DNA from: Rhizobium albus
Lineage (GTDB): Bacteria > Pseudomonadota > Alphaproteobacteria > Rhizobiales > Rhizobiaceae
DNA: 64,000 nt
Reading direction: 5' to 3'
Assembly (NCBI GenBank): GCA_030160035.1
Contig: BSNO01000001.1
Coordinates: 744,001-808,000 of the forward strand
The notes beneath the pieces were generated by a model. The model was not told the origin of the DNA. It did not search any database and was given only the letters and a program-made list of their open reading frames with translations. The position numbers were made by a program, and so were the translations under genes. Shown piece after piece: positions 44,683-53,782 of this stretch. The number at the start of each line of letters is the position of its first letter. The first letter of the stretch is position 1.

Positions 44683-45261
44683 TCAGTCTGTGACCGGAAA
44701 GCGCTCATCGAGAGCGAGATTGAGCAGGAGGACATTAACGCGGGGTTCGCCCAGCAGGCCGAGCGTCCGGCCCTCGAGATACTCATTGACCAAAGCGCGC
44801 AGGGTCGCTGGGTCTGCCCCTCTTGCGGCGGCAACGCGCTCGATCTGCACGTATGCGCCCGCCGGCGAGATGTGCGGGTCGAGACCGCTGCCTGACGCGG
44901 TCACGAGGTCGATCGGGACCGCAGCGCCACCATTTTCAGCGCTCAACCTCTGTGCATCGGCCGTCACGCGGTCGATCAACGCTGCTGATGTCGGACCGAG
45001 ATTGCTGCCCCCGGTGGAGGCAGCGTCGTAGCCGTCGGCGCCGGCGGTTGAGGGGCGGCCATGAAAATAGGTCTCGCCGGTGAAAGCCTGGCCAATAAGA
45101 GACGAGCCGATGATCTGGTCGTCACGCTCAACCAGGCTACCACTGGCCTGCGCCGGGAAGAGCCCCTGCGCTGCTCCCGTCATGGCCAATGGATAGGCCA
45201 TTCCGGTGATGAGCGTGAACAGTGCGAGCAGTGTCAAAGCGGGTCTCAGTTCGGAAATCAT
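44683..45261 (-). CDS. kdpC: K+-transporting ATPase subunit KdpC
   Basis: 192 residues. A single N-terminal transmembrane helix (~7-30) is followed by a soluble domain with the family motifs [26 protein letters not shown] and [18 protein letters not shown]. KdpC stabilises the KdpA-KdpB complex. Two bases separate it from kdpD. Confidence 0.96.
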   Translation of the reverse strand: MISELRPALTLLALFTLITGMAYPLAMTGAAQGLFPAQASGSLVERDDQIIGSSLIGQAFTGETYFHGRPSTAGADGYDAASTGGSNLGPTSAALIDRVTADAQRLSAENGGAAVPIDLVTASGSGLDPHISPAGAYVQIERVAAARGADPATLRALVNEYLEGRTLGLLGEPRVNVLLLNLALDERFPVTD

Positions 45262-45270
45262 GGGTTCACC

Positions 45271-47307
45271 TCACACGATGCCGGCAGCGTTGACAATCAG
45301 GTCAATCACCTTGATGCCGAGGAACGGAACGATCAGGCCGCCAAGGCCATAGATCAGCAGGTTGCGGCGCAGCAGTACGGCTGCCGTCGCCGGCTGGTAT
45401 TTTACGCCGCGCAATGCGAGCGGAATGAGCGCGATGATGATCAGTGCGTTGAAGATGACGGCCGACAGGATCGCGCTGGCAGGACTGCCGAGCCCCATCA
45501 CGTTCAGCGCATCGAGCGCCGGATAGGCCGTCACGAAAAGCGCCGGGAGGATGGCGAAGTATTTCGCCACATCGTTGGCGATGGAGAAGGTGGTCAGCGA
45601 GCCGCGGCTGATCAGCAACTGCTTGCCGACGAGCACGATCTCAATGAGCTTCGTCGGGTCAGAATCGAGGTCGATCAAATTGCCCGCCTCTTTTGCGGCG
45701 GGTGTGCCGGTGTTCATCGCCACGCCGACATCGGCCTGGGCCAGCGCGGGTGCGTCGTTCGAGCCGTCGCCACACATGGCGACGAGTTTGCCCTCGGCCT
45801 GCTCCTTGCGGATGAGTTCCAGTTTGCGCTCGGGCGTCGCCTCGGCGAGGAAATCGTCGACGCCTGCCTCCGCGGCAATGGCAGCGGCCGTCAGCGGATT
45901 GTCACCCGTCACCATCACCGTGCGCACGCCCATCCGACGGAGTTCGGCAAACCGTTCGCGAATGCCCGGTTTGACGATATCCTTCAGGTGGATGACGCCG
46001 AGTACTTGCTTGTCGCGTGCAACGAGAAGGGGAGTGCCGCCTGACTTGGCGATGCTTTCAACAAGTGCACGGAGCTGTGGCGAGGGATCGATGCCGCACC
46101 ATCTCAAAACGGCATCGGAAGCGCCCTTCCGCAACTGAGAGCCGTCCTTGAGATCCGCGCCCGAAATGCGGGTGTTGGCCGAGAAGGGAATGGCTTCGGC
46201 GACCTGTTCGGTGCCGTCCAGCGCCCGCCCTAGCTGCTTTCTGGCAAAATCAACGATCGAGCGGCCTTCTGGCGTTTCATCGGACAGGGACGCGAGCAGC
46301 GCGGCTTCCGTCATGTCCTTTGCGGCGACGCCAGGCAAGGGCTCGAAACCATCCGCCTGCCGAGCGCCGAACGTGATGGTTCCCGTCTTGTCCAGAAGCA
46401 GCACATCCACGTCGCCGGCTGCCTCCACCGCACGGCCGGATTTGGCGATGACGTTTGCCTTCACCAACCGATCCATGCCGGCAATGCCGATGGCGGACAG
46501 GAGGCCGCCAATCGTCGTCGGGATGAGTGTGACGAGAAGCGCGATCAGAAAGACCACCGGCACGAACGCGCCCGAATAGATCACAAAGGGTTGCAGTGTC
46601 ACCACGACGATCAGGAAGATGATCGTCATGCCCGCCAGCAGGATGTTGAGTGCGATCTCGTTTGGGGTCTTCTGACGTTCCGCGCCTTCGACCATGGCGA
46701 TCATGCGATCGAGAAAGCTCTCGCCGGGCTTGGAAGTGATCCGGACCTTGATCCAGTCCGACACCACGCGCGTGCCGCCGGTCACTGCGGAGCGATCGCC
46801 GCCGGCTTCACGAATGACCGGTGCGGACTCGCCCGTGATCGCGCTCTCGTCGACCGAGGCGATGCCTTCGACGATCTCGCCATCGGCGGGAACGATATCA
46901 TTGACCGATACCAGCACCAGATCACCTGGCTTGAGCGAACGGCTGGACACCATTTCCGGTTCGGGCGCATCTATGGAGGCGAGCTTCCGCGCCGGTGTCT
47001 CGGACTGGGTTGCACGCAGCGAATCGGCCCGGGCCTTGCCTCGGCCTTCCGCCATGGCCTCGGCGACATTGGCGAAATAGACCGTGAACCAGAGCCAGGC
47101 GGCGATCTGCCCGCTGACGGCAACGTTTTCGCCGCCGACAATCAGATCGCGCAGGAACAGCAGGGTGGAGAGTGCCGCCACCACCAGGGTGACGAACATG
47201 ACGGGATTTCGCGCCATGGCACGAGGGTTCAGCTTCCAGAACGCCACTTTCAGGGCGGGACCGGTCACACGCCAGTCGAGTAGGGAAATTTCGGGTTTCT
47301 TGCGCAT
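45271..47307 (-). CDS. kdpB: K+-transporting P-type ATPase subunit KdpB
   Basis: 678 residues. P-type ATPase with phosphorylation motif DKTGTITFG, the TGES motif (AITGESAPV) of the actuator domain, nucleotide-binding region and the hinge [20 protein letters not shown]. It provides energy for KdpA. Located between kdpA and kdpC. Confidence 0.97.
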   Translation of the reverse strand: MRKKPEISLLDWRVTGPALKVAFWKLNPRAMARNPVMFVTLVVAALSTLLFLRDLIVGGENVAVSGQIAAWLWFTVYFANVAEAMAEGRGKARADSLRATQSETPARKLASIDAPEPEMVSSRSLKPGDLVLVSVNDIVPADGEIVEGIASVDESAITGESAPVIREAGGDRSAVTGGTRVVSDWIKVRITSKPGESFLDRMIAMVEGAERQKTPNEIALNILLAGMTIIFLIVVVTLQPFVIYSGAFVPVVFLIALLVTLIPTTIGGLLSAIGIAGMDRLVKANVIAKSGRAVEAAGDVDVLLLDKTGTITFGARQADGFEPLPGVAAKDMTEAALLASLSDETPEGRSIVDFARKQLGRALDGTEQVAEAIPFSANTRISGADLKDGSQLRKGASDAVLRWCGIDPSPQLRALVESIAKSGGTPLLVARDKQVLGVIHLKDIVKPGIRERFAELRRMGVRTVMVTGDNPLTAAAIAAEAGVDDFLAEATPERKLELIRKEQAEGKLVAMCGDGSNDAPALAQADVGVAMNTGTPAAKEAGNLIDLDSDPTKLIEIVLVGKQLLISRGSLTTFSIANDVAKYFAILPALFVTAYPALDALNVMGLGSPASAILSAVIFNALIIIALIPLALRGVKYQPATAAVLLRRNLLIYGLGGLIVPFLGIKVIDLIVNAAGIV

Positions 47308-47316
47308 GGGAGTGCC

Positions 47317-49023
47317 TCAGAAGGTTTCGCCGGAAAGCATCGAGACGTGCTCGGCGATCGGCCCCAGCGCGAGCGCCGGGAAGAAGGTCAGCCCGCCGAG
47401 GATCAGGATCACGGCGACGAGTAGTGTGATGAAGAGCGGGCCATGTGTCGGAAACGTGCCGCTCGATGCGGGCGCCGACTTCTTGGCAGCCAACGACCCT
47501 GCAACCGCCAGCATCGGCACGATGTAGACGAACCGTCCGAGCAGCATGGCGATGCCCTGCATCGTGTTGTGGTAAGGCACGTTGGCGCCGAAGCCTGCGA
47601 AGGCCGAGCCATTGTTGCCCGTCGCCGACGAGTAGGCATAGATGATCTCAGACAGACCGTGCGGTCCCGCCTCTTGCAGCGAAGACAGCGAGATCGGAAG
47701 TACGGCCGCGAGCGCGCCGAGCCCGAGCACGCCAAGCGGCATCACCAGGAAGGCGATGACCGAAAGCTTCACCTCGCGCGCCTCGATCTTCTTGCCGAGA
47801 TATTCCGGCGTGCGGCCGACCATCAGCCCTGCGAGAAAGACGGTCAGCACGACGAAAGACAGCATGCCGTAGAAACCAGAGCCGACCCCGCCGAAGACAA
47901 CCTCGCCGACCTGCATCAGAAGCATCGGAGCGAGTGCGCCGAGCGGCATGAACGAGTCGTGCATGGAATTTACCGATCCGTTGGATGCAGCTGTCGTCGC
48001 TGTTGCCCAAAGCGCGGAGTTGCCGACGCCGAAACGGACCTCCTTGCCTTCCATGTTGCCGGCCGATTGTTCGACCGGAAGCTCTGCGAATGCCGGGTTG
48101 CCGCCAATTTCCGAGGAGTAGGTCAGCACAAGTGCGCCGAGGAACAGGATGCCCATGGTGGCGAATATCGCTGCGCCCTGGCGCATGTCGCGCACCATCT
48201 TCCCGAACATGAAGCAGAAAGCGGCCGGGATGAGCAGGATGGCGACCATCTCGATGAAGTTCGAGAGCGGCGTCGGGTTTTCGTACGGCACGGACGAATT
48301 TGCGTTCCAGAAACCGCCGCCATTCGTGCCGAGCTGCTTGATCGCGATCTGCGATGCGGCGGGACCCTGGCTGATCGTCTGCTGCGCGCCTTCGACGGTC
48401 GTCGCGGACACATAGGCCATCAGGTTCTGCGGCACGCCTTGCCAGACGAGGAACAAGGTCAGCACGATCGATAGCGGAAGCAGCACGTAAAGAACCGAGC
48501 GGGTCAGATCGACCCAGAAATTGCCAAGCGTCTTCTGTTCGCGGGCAAAGAAGCCGCGGATGATCGCGGCACAAACGGCCATGCCGACACCGGCCGAGAC
48601 GAAGTTCTGCACCGTCAGCCCGGCCATCTGGCTGAAATACGACATGGTCGTCTCGCCGCCATAGGCTTGCCAGTTGGTGTTGGTCGTGAACGAGACCGCC
48701 GTGTTGAAGGCGAGGTCGGGCGAAAGGGGCCCTAGCGCCTGCGGATTGAACGGCAGCAGATGCTGCAGCCGCAGGATCGCGTAGAGCAGAGCCCAGGAAC
48801 CGAGGCTGAAGGCGAGCACGCTGAGCGCATAGCGCGTCCAGTGCTGGCCTTGGTCGGGTCGCACACCAGCGAGCGTGAACAGCGTCCGTTCGACAGGGGC
48901 GAGGACAGGCGACAGCCATGTCGTCCCGCCTTCATAGACGCGGGCGAGATAAAAGCCGAGCGGCCAGGCAAGCGCGGTGACGATCACCGCGTAGAGGATG
49001 AACTGCAGAATATCGGGTGCCAT
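47317..49023 (-). CDS. kdpA: K+-transporting ATPase subunit KdpA
   Basis: 568 residues with about ten hydrophobic segments and the four selectivity-filter-like motifs of the KUP/Trk/KdpA type: [38 protein letters not shown] and [12 protein letters not shown]. The start at 49023 ([11 protein letters not shown]) has AAGGA upstream; an earlier in-frame start would overlap kdpF and add a non-hydrophobic extension. It is the pore subunit. Confidence 0.96.
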   Translation of the reverse strand: MAPDILQFILYAVIVTALAWPLGFYLARVYEGGTTWLSPVLAPVERTLFTLAGVRPDQGQHWTRYALSVLAFSLGSWALLYAILRLQHLLPFNPQALGPLSPDLAFNTAVSFTTNTNWQAYGGETTMSYFSQMAGLTVQNFVSAGVGMAVCAAIIRGFFAREQKTLGNFWVDLTRSVLYVLLPLSIVLTLFLVWQGVPQNLMAYVSATTVEGAQQTISQGPAASQIAIKQLGTNGGGFWNANSSVPYENPTPLSNFIEMVAILLIPAAFCFMFGKMVRDMRQGAAIFATMGILFLGALVLTYSSEIGGNPAFAELPVEQSAGNMEGKEVRFGVGNSALWATATTAASNGSVNSMHDSFMPLGALAPMLLMQVGEVVFGGVGSGFYGMLSFVVLTVFLAGLMVGRTPEYLGKKIEAREVKLSVIAFLVMPLGVLGLGALAAVLPISLSSLQEAGPHGLSEIIYAYSSATGNNGSAFAGFGANVPYHNTMQGIAMLLGRFVYIVPMLAVAGSLAAKKSAPASSGTFPTHGPLFITLLVAVILILGGLTFFPALALGPIAEHVSMLSGETF

Positions 49024-49045
49024 GAGAGAATGTCCTTGCGCGCGG

Positions 49046-49135
49046 TCAGAACCGTTCCGGACGGGCGAGCGCATAGCCGAGATAGACAAGGAGAAGCGCA
49101 GCGACCGCGCCGCCAATGATGAGGTCGAGTGCCAT
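49046..49135 (-). CDS. kdpF: K+-transporting ATPase small subunit KdpF
   Basis: A 29-residue single-pass peptide, [20 protein letters not shown] followed by YALARPERF. The Tyr-Leu-Gly-Tyr-Ala-Leu and final Arg-Pro-Glu-Arg-Phe are hallmarks of KdpF, a lipid-like stabiliser of KdpABC. GAGG lies seven bases upstream, and kdpA follows after 22 bases. Short enough to be missed by most gene finders. Confidence 0.9.
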   Translation of the reverse strand: MALDLIIGGAVAALLLVYLGYALARPERF

Positions 49136-49144
49136 GGCAGGACC

Positions 49145-49228
49145 TCAGAGCCGTTCGAGCAGGCGCACAGCGGTAGCAGCCGCGACAAAAAAGCCGGCAG
49201 CCAAAGCGATATAAAGAACGTCGAGCAT
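49145..49228 (-). CDS. 27-aa membrane peptide at the head of the kdp operon
   Basis: Begins [20 protein letters not shown] and ends VRLLERL. One transmembrane helix; GGAG about seven bases before the ATG. It ends nine bases before kdpF, whose ribosome-binding site overlaps this stop. Small peptides of this shape occur upstream of kdpF in other alphaproteobacteria as far as I recall. No function is known. Confidence 0.7.
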   Translation of the reverse strand: MLDVLYIALAAGFFVAAATAVRLLERL

Positions 49229-49305
49229 GGGAGGCTCCATGGTTTCAGGAGCGTCCTATTTATGGCTCGGCGGCATCAACGCGCGATGTGTGATCGCCGG
49301 CACCG

Positions 49306-49325
49306 GCATAAACGATGCATAAACG
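49306..49325 (-). promoter_or_regulatory. tandem 9-bp direct repeat, candidate KdpE site
   Basis: Two copies of CGTTTATGC on the minus strand, separated by two bases, give an 11-bp period, one helical turn. OmpR-family regulators bind tandem half-sites like this. The repeat is about 80-100 bases before the first kdp start codon, and an A/T-rich CATAAAT lies downstream as a possible -10 element. Confidence 0.6.
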
Positions 49326-49366
49326 CGGGATACCTTGCGAGCCCACCTAAATGGTTTGAAGAACTA

Positions 49367-49831
49367 CTAAAGCCCGAGGTCGCTCAATTCCGCATGGTCA
49401 GTGGGCCGTTTACCCATGGGCCAGTGAAATTTTCGATCTTCCCAAGTGATTGCGAGATCGTTGATCGACGCGATGCGGCGCTGCATCAAGCCTTCGGGCG
49501 AGAACTCCCAGTTCTCGTTGCCGTAGGAGCGGAACCAGTTTCCGCTGTCGTCATGCCATTCATAGGCGAAGCGCACGGAGATGCGATTGTCATGATGCGC
49601 CCAGACCTCCTTGATGAGGCGATAGTCGAGCTCGCGCGCCCATTTGCGCTCAAGAAAAGCTTGGACGGCATCACGGCCTTGCAGAAACTCGGCGCGGTTT
49701 CGCCAGATCGTGTCGGGCGTATAGGCCAAAACGACCTTGCCTGGGTCGCGGGTATTCCAGGCATCTTCCGCCATGCGCGCTTTCTGGGCGGCAGTCTCTG
49801 CTGTAAAAGGAGGCAAGGGCGGTCGCGACAT
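49367..49831 (-). CDS. DUF1348 (NTF2-like) protein
   Basis: 154 residues of the DUF1348 family, NTF2-like fold. Typical stretches are [44 protein letters not shown] and [20 protein letters not shown]. The family has no assigned role. It is the last gene of the cyanate operon, 76 bases after cynS. Confidence 0.85.
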   Translation of the reverse strand: MSRPPLPPFTAETAAQKARMAEDAWNTRDPGKVVLAYTPDTIWRNRAEFLQGRDAVQAFLERKWARELDYRLIKEVWAHHDNRISVRFAYEWHDDSGNWFRSYGNENWEFSPEGLMQRRIASINDLAITWEDRKFHWPMGKRPTDHAELSDLGL

Positions 49832-49907
49832 CGTTCAGATCTCCAAGCGGCATCGATGCTGTGCGGGCAGGGGCTTTTGACGCTTCCCGCCCGCGCCGTG
49901 GTTCAGA

Positions 49908-50351
49908 TCACCAAGCGTTGTAGGCCAGGTATTTGCCCCGCATCTTGAGCTCGACCCGATCACCCTTCGGGCTTGGAATCCGGTCGATCTCCATGTCGAA
50001 ATCGATGGCACTCATGATGCCGTTCCCGAACTTCTCGTTGATCAATTCCTTGATCGTGTCGCCATAGACGGCAACAATCTCGTAAAGGCGGTAGACGCAA
50101 GGATCGGTCGGGACGGCTTGCGAAAAGATCTTCGTCGGGAATTCGGCAAGGACCAGCGCCGCTTCCTGCGGAAGGCCGAGGTTGCGTACCAGCAGATCGG
50201 CCTTGTCGCGCGGGAAAGCATTCATGCCGAGGCAGGCGGAGGTGGTGAACACTTCCGACATGCCGATATCCGCCGCGATCTTCTCCCAGGTGAGACCTGC
50301 GGTGCGCTTCTTTTCGATGATCATTTCCGTAACGTCGATTTTCTTCATCAT
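49908..50351 (-). CDS. cynS: cyanase (cyanate hydratase)
   Basis: 147 residues. Cyanase converts cyanate and bicarbonate to ammonia and carbon dioxide. The catalytic triad region PCVYRLYEIV (Arg and Glu) and the Ser in MSAIDFDM are intact, and the N-terminal helical domain reads TWEKIAADIGMSEVFTTSACLG. ATG 50351 is chosen; an upstream in-frame ATG (50390) would overlap the ATPase gene region. It follows the importer genes by 44 bases. Confidence 0.96.
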   Translation of the reverse strand: MMKKIDVTEMIIEKKRTAGLTWEKIAADIGMSEVFTTSACLGMNAFPRDKADLLVRNLGLPQEAALVLAEFPTKIFSQAVPTDPCVYRLYEIVAVYGDTIKELINEKFGNGIMSAIDFDMEIDRIPSPKGDRVELKMRGKYLAYNAW

Positions 50352-50395
50352 GGTCAGCGTTTCCTCGTGTTGGTTATGGCGTTGAAACATCCAGC

Positions 50396-51313
50396 TCAGC
50401 CGGCGAGCGAGACGAGATGGGGACGGACCCGTTCGGCGTCCGGGGTCGGTTTTTCGTCGTCCGCGCCGGGGCGCACGGTCAGCGGCTGGCGCCGTCCACC
50501 GCTCTGCTCACGCGGGCTTGCCGCGATTTCGCCGGAGCGCCGGGACAGGAAATCGACGAGGTGGTTGCGGATCTTGTAGTAGGCCGGGTGGTGGATCATC
50601 TCGGCACGCTTGCGCGGCCGTGGAATATCGATGACGACGCTTTCGGCAACTTCGGCAAAGGGCCCGTTGCTCATCAGCAAAATGCGGTCGGCGAGAAGGA
50701 TTGCCTCGTCCACGTCATGGGTGATCATGAAGACGGTCTGGCCGCTGTCCTGCCAGATCTTCAGAAGCTCGTCCTGAATGGTGCCGCGCGTCAGCGCATC
50801 GAGCGCCCCAAACGGCTCATCGAGCAGCAAGAGCTTCGGCTGTGTCGCAAAGGCGCGGGCGATGGAAACACGCTGGCGCATACCGCCCGAAAGCTGCGAC
50901 GGCTTGCGATGCTCGGCACCGTTGGTCAGGCCGACCATGCGCAGATATGCGTAGCTGTGCTCCTCGACCTTCTCCTTGGACCAGGTGGGAAAGCGCGCCT
51001 TGACGCCGAACATCACGTTCTTCAGCGCCGTCAGCCAGGGCAGCAGCGAATAATTCTGGAAGACGACGCCGCGATCGAGGCTCGGGCCCGATACCTCCTT
51101 TCCATCCATTGTCACCACGCCTTCGGTGGGCTCGTCGAGCCCGGCGAGAACGTTCATGATGGTGGACTTGCCGCAACCGGAATGGCCGATGATGCAGACG
51201 AACTCGCCCTTTTGAATATCGAAGTTGACGTTTTCGAACACCGTGAGCTGCTCGCCCTTGCTGCCCGGAAACCGCTTGGCCAGCCCGTCGATCTCGAGGA
51301 ATGGTTGTGTCAT
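50396..51313 (-). CDS. nitrate/cyanate-type ABC transporter ATPase
   Basis: 305 residues, NrtD/SsuB/CynD type. Walker A GHSGCGKST (~42-50), signature LSGGMRQRVSIARAFA, Walker B LLLLDEPFGALD. The position between the permease gene and cynS makes cyanate the probable substrate. A short C-terminal extension after ~255 is polar. Confidence 0.87.
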   Translation of the reverse strand: MTQPFLEIDGLAKRFPGSKGEQLTVFENVNFDIQKGEFVCIIGHSGCGKSTIMNVLAGLDEPTEGVVTMDGKEVSGPSLDRGVVFQNYSLLPWLTALKNVMFGVKARFPTWSKEKVEEHSYAYLRMVGLTNGAEHRKPSQLSGGMRQRVSIARAFATQPKLLLLDEPFGALDALTRGTIQDELLKIWQDSGQTVFMITHDVDEAILLADRILLMSNGPFAEVAESVVIDIPRPRKRAEMIHHPAYYKIRNHLVDFLSRRSGEIAASPREQSGGRRQPLTVRPGADDEKPTPDAERVRPHLVSLAG

Positions 51314-51322
51314 GACGCTCTC

Positions 51323-52159
51323 CTATTCGGTGTAGGTGACGGCGCGCTGCAGGCGGCCGAATGCGGCATCGAGCGCCATGCCGACGACGCCGATCATCAG
51401 GATCGAAAAAATCACGCTGGTGAGATCGAGATTGTTCCACTCGTTCCAGACGTAGTAGCCAATGCCCGTGCCACCGACGAGCATTTCGGCGGCTACGATC
51501 ACAAGCCAGGCGATGCCGATCGAGATGCGCATGCCGGTCACGATGGTCGGTGCGGCAGCCGGCAAGATCACCTGAAAAGCCGTCTTCACCGGCCCGAGTT
51601 CGTGAGTACGGGCGACATTCACCCAGTCCTTGCGGACCGAAGCGACGCCAAAGGCCGTGTTGAGCAGCATCGGCCAGATCGAACAGATGAAGATCACGAA
51701 GATCGACGATGCCTCGCTGTCCTGGATGATGAAGAGCGCAAGCGGCATCCAGGCGAGCGGCGAGATCGGCCGCAGCACCTGAATGAAGGGATCGAGAGCC
51801 CGGAACATCAGTGGCGACATGCCGATGAGGAAGCCAACCGGCAACGCGATCAGCGCCGCAAGCGCATAACCGGAAAGCACCCGCATCAGTGAATAGGCGA
51901 TCTGGATGCCGATGCCCTTGTCGTTGGCACCGGTGTTGTGGAACGGATCGGAAAGCTCCTCCCACGCCTTCTGCATCACGGCAGAAGGCGCAGGCACGCC
52001 GGCATTCTGGCTGCCGCCGCCCATCAGCCGCTCATATTCGGTCATCTCGCCGGCGCCGGGCAGGATTTGCGTGTTCGTCGACAATTCCCAGGCGCCGAGC
52101 GCGACTACCAGGATGACGATCGTGAGTGCGAGTGCCCTGAAGTCGTAGGAGCGCGTCAT
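51323..52159 (-). CDS. nitrate/cyanate-type ABC transporter permease
   Basis: 278 residues with six hydrophobic segments, first at ~8-28, and the EAA-type loop ELGPVKTAFQVILPAAAPTIVTG. The start at 52159 (MTRSYDFRALAL) avoids an arginine-rich N-terminal extension and lies one base from the stop of the upstream binding-protein gene. Confidence 0.87.
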   Translation of the reverse strand: MTRSYDFRALALTIVILVVALGAWELSTNTQILPGAGEMTEYERLMGGGSQNAGVPAPSAVMQKAWEELSDPFHNTGANDKGIGIQIAYSLMRVLSGYALAALIALPVGFLIGMSPLMFRALDPFIQVLRPISPLAWMPLALFIIQDSEASSIFVIFICSIWPMLLNTAFGVASVRKDWVNVARTHELGPVKTAFQVILPAAAPTIVTGMRISIGIAWLVIVAAEMLVGGTGIGYYVWNEWNNLDLTSVIFSILMIGVVGMALDAAFGRLQRAVTYTE

Positions 52160-52160
52160 C

Positions 52161-53564
52161 TCACGTCCTCCGGATCGCGAAGCTCTCGACATAGGCTTCG
52201 GGCTCGGCCGGATCGAAGGTCTTGCCCATGATCATATGCGACTTGTAGGTTTCGTTCGGCACTTCGAGCCCCAGATCGGCCATGACCTTCCCGCAATCGG
52301 CAGCGAGATAGACTTGCTCGGCCACCGCGGCGTAGTCGATATCGCCCTCGATGTAGCCCCAGCGCTTCATCTGGGTCAGGATCCAGACGCCCATGGAGTG
52401 CCAGGGGAACGGGTCGAAGTCGATCCGGTTCGGTTCGTCGCGCACATTGCCGAGACCGTCGGCGAAGCGGCCGGTCAGCACCTGCTCGATGACCGGCACC
52501 GGCTGATTGAGATAGTTGGTCGGCGCGATGGCCGCGGCGATCTCGGATCGGTTGGCGCTGTCGCTGGCATATTGGGTGGCGTCGACGATCGCCTTCAGGA
52601 GGTTGCCGTAGGTGTTCGGGTAGGTTTCGGCAAATGCCTGCGAGCAGGCGAAGGCGCAGCAGGGATGGCCTTCCCAGATGTCCTTGGTGAGAATGTGGAT
52701 GAAGCCGATCTCTTCCCAGACTGCGCGCTGGTTGAACGGATCTGGCGACAGGAAGCCGTCGATGTTGCCGGCGCGCAGGTTCGCGACCATTTCCGGCGGC
52801 GGCACGACGCGGATATGAATGTCGCGATCCGGATCGAGACCTGCCTCGGCCACGTAGTAGCGCAGCAGGAAGTTGTGCATCGAATATTCGAACGGCACCC
52901 CGAAAGTGAGGCCGCGCCAGGTCGACACGTCCTCGTGCTTGTCGCGGTGGTCGTTGTGCAGGACGATCGCCTGGCCGTTGATGTTCTCCACGGCAGGCAT
53001 CAGGAACGGCGTTGCCGTGGAGCCGGCGCCAAGCGTGATCGCGAGCGGCATCGGCGTCAGCATGTGCGAGGCGTCGTATTCTCCGTTCAGCGACTTGTCG
53101 CGGGCGACGGCCCAGCCGGCGGTCTTCACGACTTCGACGTTCAGGCCGTAGCGCTGATAGAAGCCGAGCGGCTCCGCCATGATGATCGGCGTGGCGCAGG
53201 TGATCGGAACGAAGCCGACGGAGAGGTCGGTTTTTTCCGGCGTGCCGATTTCGTCGAGGATCGCAGCCTTCACCTTGTCGATGGGCAGGACCGACGCGAG
53301 TGCTGCAGCGAGCGTCGTACCGCCAAGCATCTTCGCGAATGAGCGGCGCGACAGCTCGTTGTGCCCGAACACGGAGCGCACGACCGCACTCTCCACAGCC
53401 CGCTCCAGAATGTCTTCAGACGACATCGGCGCACGCTGGTCTCTTGCCGAGATCGCCTGCATGCGATGGCCCGCATCGTCCACGCAATCGCTGCAGGTAC
53501 AGGCCAGGCCATGGCGAAGATCGGTATCGCCGTCATATGGATTGCCCAAGGACTTGATCGTCAT
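52161..53564 (-). CDS. Tat-exported NrtA/CynA-type ABC substrate-binding protein
   Basis: 467 residues. An 80-residue N-terminal region contains C22-T-C24-S-D-C27 and then a twin-arginine motif SRRSFAK (Arg73-Arg74) with a hydrophobic stretch to about residue 100, so export is Tat-type. The core follows NrtA/CmpA: VGFVPITCATPIIMAEPLGFY and NIDGFLSPDPFNQRAVWEE. Start ATG 53564 has AAGGGG eight bases upstream. It is the first gene of the operon. Cyanate is the likely ligand by context; nitrate or nitrite is possible. Confidence 0.85.
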   Translation of the reverse strand: MTIKSLGNPYDGDTDLRHGLACTCSDCVDDAGHRMQAISARDQRAPMSSEDILERAVESAVVRSVFGHNELSRRSFAKMLGGTTLAAALASVLPIDKVKAAILDEIGTPEKTDLSVGFVPITCATPIIMAEPLGFYQRYGLNVEVVKTAGWAVARDKSLNGEYDASHMLTPMPLAITLGAGSTATPFLMPAVENINGQAIVLHNDHRDKHEDVSTWRGLTFGVPFEYSMHNFLLRYYVAEAGLDPDRDIHIRVVPPPEMVANLRAGNIDGFLSPDPFNQRAVWEEIGFIHILTKDIWEGHPCCAFACSQAFAETYPNTYGNLLKAIVDATQYASDSANRSEIAAAIAPTNYLNQPVPVIEQVLTGRFADGLGNVRDEPNRIDFDPFPWHSMGVWILTQMKRWGYIEGDIDYAAVAEQVYLAADCGKVMADLGLEVPNETYKSHMIMGKTFDPAEPEAYVESFAIRRT

Positions 53565-53633
53565 TTGCTGAACCCCTTTTTTTGACGGCGCAACCGGTTG
53601 CCACAGCTGCGCCAGCCTCCACGTCCAGGGTGA

Positions 53634-53649
53634 AGCAATGGCCGTGCCA
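53634..53649 (-). promoter_or_regulatory. sigma-54 promoter (-24/-12) of the cyanate operon
   Basis: On the minus strand TGGCAC, five bases, TTGCT: consensus at every position. The -24 element is at 53649-53644 and the -12 at 53638-53634. Transcription would begin near 53622, about 58 bases before the binding-protein start. Confidence 0.85.
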
Positions 53650-53713
53650 TGTGCTCGCCGCTGACCAAAAGCCCGCGCCATCAGACGGAATCGGTGTGTG
53701 CTGGAAGTCGGAG

Positions 53714-53770
53714 AAATTACGAACATTCGTAATTTACAGTTTTTCGTAACGGCGTTATGAGATTTCGTAA
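53714..53770. promoter_or_regulatory. TTCGTAA repeat array, candidate activator binding region
   Basis: A perfect 10-bp inverted repeat (AAATTACGAA, two-base centre, and its complement) at 53714-53735 is followed by further TTCGTAA copies at 53743-53749 and 53764-53770. The array is 65-120 bases upstream of the -24 element, right for a bacterial enhancer-binding protein. Its last copy is beside the activator gene start, so autoregulation is likely. Confidence 0.75.
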
Positions 53771-53782
53771 AAGGGGCGCGTA

